A stretch of 64,000 nt of DNA, taken from positions 18,812,169-18,876,168 of the forward strand of contig NC_088654.1 in assembly GCF_964019385.1 (NCBI RefSeq), read 5' to 3'. A program made the position numbers and the translations under genes. This stretch comes from Sycon ciliatum (taxonomy: Eukaryota > Porifera > Calcarea > Leucosolenida > Sycettidae). The notes beneath the pieces were generated by a model. That model was not told the origin of the DNA, ran no database searches, and saw only the letters and a list, made by a program, of their open reading frames with translations. Of this stretch, positions 58,268 to 64,000 are shown one piece after another (position 1 is the first letter of the stretch; each line of letters opens with the position of its first letter).

Positions 58268-58468
58268 GAGGACAGTTGTAAAACCTGCAACTAAAGGCAA
58301 CCGTGACTAGCGACCAGCCTGGTACTACAGACCACTTCGGCAGGCACGGACGGACGGTCTCATATTCATATGGTGGTGCGGTGTAAACCTCTAACTAAGG
58401 ACCACCTGCCACTAAAGACCGCTTTCTCTGGTCCCAAGCGGTGGTCGTTAGTCACAGGTTTTACTGTA
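58268..58468. mobile_element. MITE, 'aacctgcaactaaagg' family, copy 2
   Basis: Near-copy of 32162-32362. It is in the E3-A4 intron. Confidence 0.75.
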
Positions 58469-59059
58469 TTGGGCACCAGTCCATGGAAGATGAACGGAGA
58501 AGCATGCGTGCTGGAAACAGAGTATTTGGTATCATCCCGTGGAAGCTACTAATGCTGAGGTGCAGGTTTTGCATGTTGTCGATTCTCAGCCGGCCTTTTC
58601 CTACAATTCTATTATTTATAGATCAGTTTTAGCTACAAGGTGGGCTAGTTGTACTGTAAGCATTTCAAGAAAACAGTTCTGAACAATCCTCTCTTTCCCT
58701 TTCGTTGTGTGCCTTGCGATCATCGTATAACATTTTACACATACATGTCGACATATAGGAAATGATTATAGTGCAATTAGTTGTCTTTGTAGCTATATTA
58801 AAACTGCTGTCTCCAGAACGCTTGTTTATATATTTTTATATTTCAGAATTGCCCAGGGGCTGGAAGGCCTGTCGAGGGGTCTCCATAGCAGCATACAAAC
58901 ATGAAAGGTGCATATACACGGAGGAGAGAGTGAAACATGATACGGTAGAACTATGTTCTGTGTTCTTTGGGCATTACCACACCAGCTTCAAGCAGCACTC
59001 GGCTGGACACCACAGGGCACGGGACGAAATTCCAGTACCTCTTTGGAGTTGTTTTACCC

Positions 59060-59250
59060 TCACAATTACGTCAAACGCCACTTTACGGTGACATCATTAT
59101 TTCCAACTCCACTGTACTATGACATCATTATGTCCAACACCACTGTACAATGCTATCTTTATGCCAAACACCACTGTACGATGACATCATTATATCAAAC
59201 CCCACTGCATGGTCACATCATTATGTCAAACGCCACTTTATGATGACATC
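59060..59250. repeat. 37-bp tandem repeat
   Basis: Five units of ACATCATTATGTCAAACGCC plus ACTGTACGATG, with drift. Confidence 0.8.
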
Positions 59251-59336
59251 ATCTGGACAAGAAGTAAAGAAGCAGTCCCGTGCTTATAGACTTCCTCTTC
59301 AGTTTGTTTCATTTTGTTTTTGTTTCCGGTCTCCAG

Positions 59337-59485
59337 CTACGACAGTGTTGTGCAATGGGTTTAACGTAGTTTTCCACACACAGCAAGTGTCCTATTGGCC
59401 TGCGTCTCGCGAATGCCGGCAACAGAACTTCCGCATTCTACAGCATGGCGAATATCGCAAGTTGAAAGGAACGGAGTGTTTTAAG
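59337..59485 (+). CDS. Cassette 4, exon A4
   Basis: 149 nt, phase 1/0. TTVLCNGFNVVFHTQQVSYW, ASRECRQQNFRILQ and KGTECFK. The cysteine spacing is preserved. It lies beside two tandem arrays in the introns (37-bp at 59060, ~26-bp at 59514). Confidence 0.8.
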
Positions 59486-59513
59486 GTAGGTGACACAGTG
59501 CCGTAACCGTTTT

Positions 59514-59612
59514 CCTAGATTTTGTCAGGAATTCTCCTAGATTTAGGCAGGAATTCTCCTAGATTTTGGCAGGAATTCTCCTAGATTTTGGCAGTTCTCC
59601 TAGGTTTTGGCA
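59514..59612. repeat. ~26-bp tandem repeat
   Basis: TCCTAGATTTTGGCAGGAAT, four to five units, shortly after exon A4. One further unit is near 60395. Confidence 0.85.
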
Positions 59613-59769
59613 GAAATTTGCATCGTATGTAGTTTAGCTATACGAAGAGTATAATATAAGCTCCCAAGAGTGTGCAACTCTGCATACAGAGTCTCCGACA
59701 GCGAAAACTCACATCATATGTTCAAAGATAGAATCGGATGGAGAGCCGATGATCAATTTATAGTAAAGA

Positions 59770-59965
59770 AAAAAGGACCAAGGAAGTTGGAAGGCTGTTG
59801 GAGTGTGCACCCAAGACGTGCTAGAGCTGATTGCCAGTCAGTCGTGGGACGTCAGTACTGTCGGTCAGTGTCATGCAATGTTATCGCATGAGCTGATTGT
59901 CAAGTAACTGGTGGTGTTAGTGGACACTATAGTGTAACTTGTAGTTCCTGGGTCTTTTTTCGTGT
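59770..59965. mobile_element. MITE of the 'ggaccaagg' family
   Basis: GGACCAAGGAAGTTGGAAGG to CTTGTAGTTCCTGGGTC, with inverted ends. The right end is shared with 27762-27812. Confidence 0.6.
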
Positions 59966-60419
59966 ATGTCCAAACTTCAAAATACGATTTGTACCGCATA
60001 CAACGAAGGCTGTCACGCACTCAATCCGAATATCTACCGTAATCTGCCTGATGACTCGCATACGCTGAGTACTAGAGGTTTCTGCGGGGGGGGGGGGGGG
60101 GGGGGGGGGTGCCACTTTTTGCCTCCTTTGGTCGGTATTATACGGCCTGGAAATGTAGAGCGGAAACAGTACACCATGTGACGTGAGTTTCACTGTCGGC
60201 AAACCCCATACTAGAACAGTGTCCAGAGTGGCACACTTTTTGGAGCTTATGTCCTCTTTGTGATACTAGTATCAGTTTTTCTAGAAGGAAAAGGACATAT
60301 GGATACGAGTTAAGAGTAACTCTCCATCACTGTAACTGAATACTGTCTGCCTGTGGTATTGCTGGCTCAACATCCGAGTATCCATTTTTCTCTTAGATTT
60401 TGGCAGGAATTGGGACAGT

Positions 60420-60443
60420 GTGTGTGTGTGTGTGCGTGCGTGC

Positions 60444-60491
<48 letters not shown>

Positions 60492-60520
60492 GTGTGCGCG
60501 CGCGTGCGTGCGTGTGTGTA
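60420..60520. repeat. (TG)n/(CG-TG) microsatellite
   Basis: About 100 bp of TG with CG substitutions in the A4-B4 intron. Confidence 0.92.
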
Positions 60521-61187
60521 GTGTAGTCATACTACTTCAAGTAGTTCCGTATCAGTTTATTAACCTGGACTGAGGCCAATTCTCTTCAGCGAGCGTCTGC
60601 TAGCAGAAGGCATACATCGCAAAGGTCGTTGAAAGATAGCTTTCGGCGCTGATGCAGTACTGGGACATCGCTGGGGTAGCGCTCTAAGCTTGTACACGGT
60701 TGAGAACCTGGTTGCCAAGTGTTAAAAGCAACGAGATAGCCGCGGATGCAATGTGGGTTGTAAAACTGAAGAGACGTTGCATTTTCCGTTCTGTTTGCAA
60801 AACGAGGGCTGTGTAGTGTAAAAGCAATAGTATGGTTTCTAACACCTTTAAAAAAAAAGGGGTGAGACCGTGAAAGTCATAGTTTAGTGAAATTCTTGAA
60901 TCCTGACTATATTGATGAGTTTAAAACAGGAGCTTGAAGTTAGTACCTGATCTTGCAAACAAACAAAAAAACTAAATAATTCACTGAGAAATAAGCGACG
61001 CTGACACAATAACTTTATCATAGCAATCAGCAGAATCAGCGAAGCGGACATTGGACGTAGTAATCAACAAGAATAAAACATGGATTATAAAATCCTAAAT
61101 TCACTGAAAATGTGCATTCACCACAAAGTAACTGTCAAAACTAGGTGTTGCGTAATCCGGTGTTCTTTTCTCTGCCTCCTCATCCAG

Positions 61188-61326
61188 ACCGCAATTTCAA
61201 GTGTTCGTTCGTCGGGAGTTGTAACATTGTTGACGAGGAGAGCCGTTTTAGATATTGTCAAGGATACCGCTCAAAAAGACTTCAGCAAAGGAATGTTTCG
61301 AGCGGATGGGTTCATCTGCGCAAGAG
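61188..61326 (+). CDS. Cassette 4, exon B4 (Trp replaced)
   Basis: 139 nt, phase 0/1. SVRSSGVVTLLTRRAVL, then FRADGFICARG. The Trp conserved in B1-B3 is Leu here. It ends at AGAG|GTAAGT. No C exon is found in the remaining 2.7 kb, so the gene probably continues beyond the window. Confidence 0.76.
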
Positions 61327-61356
61327 GTAAGTTACTGAAGAGACATGATGTTAGAA

Positions 61357-62570
61357 GAGTTGACGACTGTACTGAATGTGTCGTCGTACGGCAACCACTT
61401 AATGACCTCTGCCATGAGTTGTAAGCCATGATTGCTCAACTAACGAAAGTGCCAAATCCCTTGCAGGACTAATCATGGTTCTTACGGACTTGATACCCGA
61501 CGACATAGAGATGTATAAAGCCAAAGCATAAGTAGATGCTCTACCACCAGAGGAAGACGGTCACTTGAAAACGTTTGTTATGGAACACTATACCTGTAAT
61601 TAACCGCTTTTGTCCATTTGCGGCTGTTGGTAGAGCATCTACTTATGACTGCTCAGTTACTAGTAGCCGTTTGTGTAACTCGAGATCCATATCACTCAAT
61701 CTGATGACAGAACTGTTTCGTCCTGTTATATATGTACTCTTGTTAGATAGGTACTCATCAGGGGTGTAGGAAGCAGTTTAATATTGGTGCGGCGAAATTG
61801 TGAGAGGGGGTGCGGGGGTCCTCCCCCGGGGATTTTTTTAAAATTGGGCCTAAAAGGCCATATTTTAATGCTACAGAATAATATGAGAAATAAGGATATG
61901 CATGCTGATACATGCATGGTAGATCTACCTGTACAAGAGGCGACAAGCCATCAACAAGGTTGAAATGTAAAAAAAATAAAAATAAAATAAAATAATTGAA
62001 AATTATTGGTCCGGCGACCGCCGGGCCTGCCGGACTGGTTCCTACGGCCATGCTCATGTGTACTGTACATAGTAGTAATATATCTACTTCTGTAGCACTA
62101 GCATGTTCTAGCATGATCACACTGAGTGCGTTCGATTACACACTTGAATCGATTCATGAATCCATTCGCATGCATTCAAGTCGTTCGATTTTCATGTCAT
62201 GAGCCCTAGAATCGATTCGGAATCGATTCACTCTATTCATATGGGGTGATGTGAATAGCGCGAATCGATTCATGAATCGATTCGCAAATCAATTCGCGTG
62301 CATAATCGAACGCACTCACTGCGCATGCTCTTGTTCATGGCTTTTACCCCAATCTACTTGTGCTGGCTGGATGCCTGTGTGCATGGGGATCAGGACACAA
62401 CACGTCCTTTGTGGACTCATCAGCGCAGCACAGAGAAAATGATTTTATATTACGATTTTTGTCTCCTCATCGACTTCTTACAGAACTCTAGAATATTTTG
62501 GAGTCCAGTTTTTGAGTTGCTGGAGCTCAATGCTTGGTCGTTTTCACGACAAGTCCGATCCCAAGAGTCG
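61357..62570. mobile_element. Dispersed repeat split by a ~990-bp insertion
   Basis: The left part (61357-61486) and right part (62475-62570) together match the continuous copy at 46355-46565. At the break, TTCTTAC is present on both sides, which fits a target duplication. The insert has no clear TIRs, but carries a 20-bp inverted repeat (CATAAGTAGATGCTCTACCA at 61528, inverted at 61627). Confidence 0.6.
61757..62050. mobile_element. TIR-like element, CAGGGGTGTAGGAA end
   Basis: CAGGGGTGTAGGAAGCAG at the left and TGGTTCCTACGGCC at the right, with GCGGGGGTCCTCCCCCGGGG as in the element at 37845. The right border is approximate. Confidence 0.5.
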
Positions 62571-62599
62571 ACATCAGCGCTATTAGCTGAATTCTTATC

Positions 62600-64000
62600 A
62601 CGCTGTTTTTCACACCCAGCTCTTACTGACAGGGAGTTGGCCGTTGTGAGCTTGCACATCTTTGTGAACCTGATGATGGCAACTTGCCGAAACGGTTGTA
62701 ATATTATAAAATGAAAAAAGGACCAAGGAACTACATTGTACAAGTGTTGAATACGAAAAGGACGCATTGCTCCGGTAGAGCGAGACAACGACGTAGCGAC
62801 AGTCAACAGCCAGGGAAAAGTGCTGGAATGCCTGGAGAATCACATCAAGGACCTCACCCCGGCATAGCGCTGCGATTAAGCATTTACAACGACTTTTGTT
62901 AAGCATGCGATCAGTAATTGTGGTAGATGATAATCAGGACCAGGACATCACCAGACAAACCAACGGGTGGAGTGGTCATAGACCGGACCCCGACGAGGGA
63001 ACACGTGACGAGGGCGACGATTGGGTGGAGGGCCAGTCCAGTGGCGGTACGGCGCGTGGCGGGGCATGGTCGGCATGGCAAGTCGGTGCGGTGGCAGAAC
63101 GTCGGCATCATAGTATCGGTGTCGAGTTGGGCGTATTGGTCGTGGTCGTGGTCGAGGTTGCGGGCATGGTCGTCGGAGGTTGTGTGTATGGTGTCGTCGC
63201 GGTGGTCGGTACGTGCGTATGTTGAGTCGATTTCGGATGGCCGTGATTAGTTCTTCCGCTGACGGAGGGCGTGGTGGTATTGTTAAGATCAGGCACAGTC
63301 ACAATGGGACGAGCGGATCAAGTCGACAACGACAAGGGAAGAGAATCTCAGAAGTTCGAGAGAGGACAAGGTAAGGCAAGCAAGGAACCTAACAGTATGA
63401 TGAGTTGGCGACGCGCGACGTCCAGGCGTGCCGGCCTGATAATCCCGGGCGTCGGTGGTGCGGGCGGAAGCATGGGCGTCTGCGGCGATGATGCTTGCCG
63501 CACCCAGTCGGCGAATTGCGGCGGCGACCCCCATGGGGAGATGGCCCACGGTTCCAACATTGCGCACAGGGGCGTGCTCGGCTCCCCTTCCAGGGGGTGC
63601 ACCACTTCCAGACAACAGCAATTTTCAAAAGGTTGTACCGGTGACAACATCATAATTATATTTGTACATATGACGTCATTATTACTGTTACAAAAATTGT
63701 ATGTCATCAAGAATGAACACAGTACAGCATCATATCAATTTTTTCAAAATATAGGATGAAAACTTTACAAAATGTTTAAAAACCAATCCGTCGACGGCAC
63801 CGTGCCTTCCCTTCCGTTCTCTTTCCTTTCGAGCGCTGACGTTCGTGTGCCACTGTGGCCGCATCCTTTCGCGATGTCGTGCAATCTGATGATGACACTT
63901 GACAGGCTGTACGTACGGGACTGCCTGGCTGCATGTAGGCCGCCGCGCACCAGCTGTACCAGGCCCCTACTGCACTACAACTATACTAGTACAGTAGGTA
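62600..64000. other. Right edge: no exon recognised
   Basis: The next cassette exon (C4) is not visible here. 62896-63650 is GC-rich with open frames on both strands (for example 62896-63225 plus, 63348-63710 minus), but with no recognised domain or convincing splice sites. Confidence 0.4.

Noticed and set aside
58847..59087. Possible extra exon between E3 and A4 (ELPRGWKACRGV...)
   Set aside because: A pyrimidine-rich acceptor is present, but the only nearby donor gives phase 2, incompatible with A4. The cysteines match no cassette exon, and the flank resembles a dispersed repeat.
62896..63225. Gly/Val-rich frame at the right edge
   Set aside because: Compositional frame in GC-rich DNA; no domain and no matching cassette exon.

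Overview
This is a window of animal nuclear DNA, most likely from an invertebrate. It has spliced genes with GT-AG introns of about 0.3-5.3 kb and extracellular-domain exons (discoidin/F5-8C, EGF-like and CTLD-like). Microsatellites are very abundant. Transposon debris is dense: LINEs, tRNA-derived SINEs, BEL and Ty3/gypsy LTR elements, and many MITEs. I cannot assign a clade from sequence alone. One assembly gap of 200 N lies at 8368-8567.

Two host genes can be supported. The first, on the minus strand (1238-7730, running off the left edge), encodes a type I membrane protein: a signal peptide, two discoidin (F5/8 type C) domains, a single transmembrane helix and the start of a cytoplasmic tail. 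Its five visible exons join in frame (phases 1, 0, 1, 0, open at 2). The second, on the plus strand (27926-61326, running off the right edge), is the main item of interest. It is a secreted or membrane-targeted protein built from a five-exon cassette (called A-B-C-D-E here) repeated three times, followed by the A and B exons of a fourth copy. Exon lengths are almost invariant (A 149 in all four; B 154/139/139/139; C 201/210/195; D 273 in all three; E 177/177/180), as are splice phases and cysteine positions. A+B and the single exon D look like two versions of one CTLD/Link-like domain. C and E are small four-cysteine domains that both end in LP-[T/S]-C. Cassette 1 also carries one calcium-binding-EGF-like exon. 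The 19 visible exons give about 1095 codons.

Region by region: 1-915 holds a hAT-type MITE and a SINE. 1238-7730 is the discoidin gene, with LINE, MITE and microsatellite insertions in its introns. 8.6-15.05 kb is a nested set: a recently inserted BEL retrotransposon (LTRs that read as identical, intact polyprotein, 5-bp target duplication) inside a TIR element. 15-27.8 kb is intergenic, made of LINE 3' fragments, MITEs, a ~530-bp palindrome and tandem repeats. From 27.9 kb onward the cassette gene occupies the window, and its introns hold further insertions. These include a LINE whose two ends both abut long (TG)n tracts, accompanied by SINEs that share its 3' end (32.88-35.95 kb), a 16-bp satellite (38.28-39.25 kb), LTR-retroelement remnants (43.4-45.7 kb), and 21-bp and 56-bp tandem arrays.

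The two host genes are both extracellular recognition-type proteins but lie ~20 kb apart on opposite strands, and nothing in the sequence links their functions. The rest of the window is mobile-element and simple-repeat DNA. Most long open frames outside the listed exons are artefacts of (CA)n, 16-bp or 21-bp repeats.
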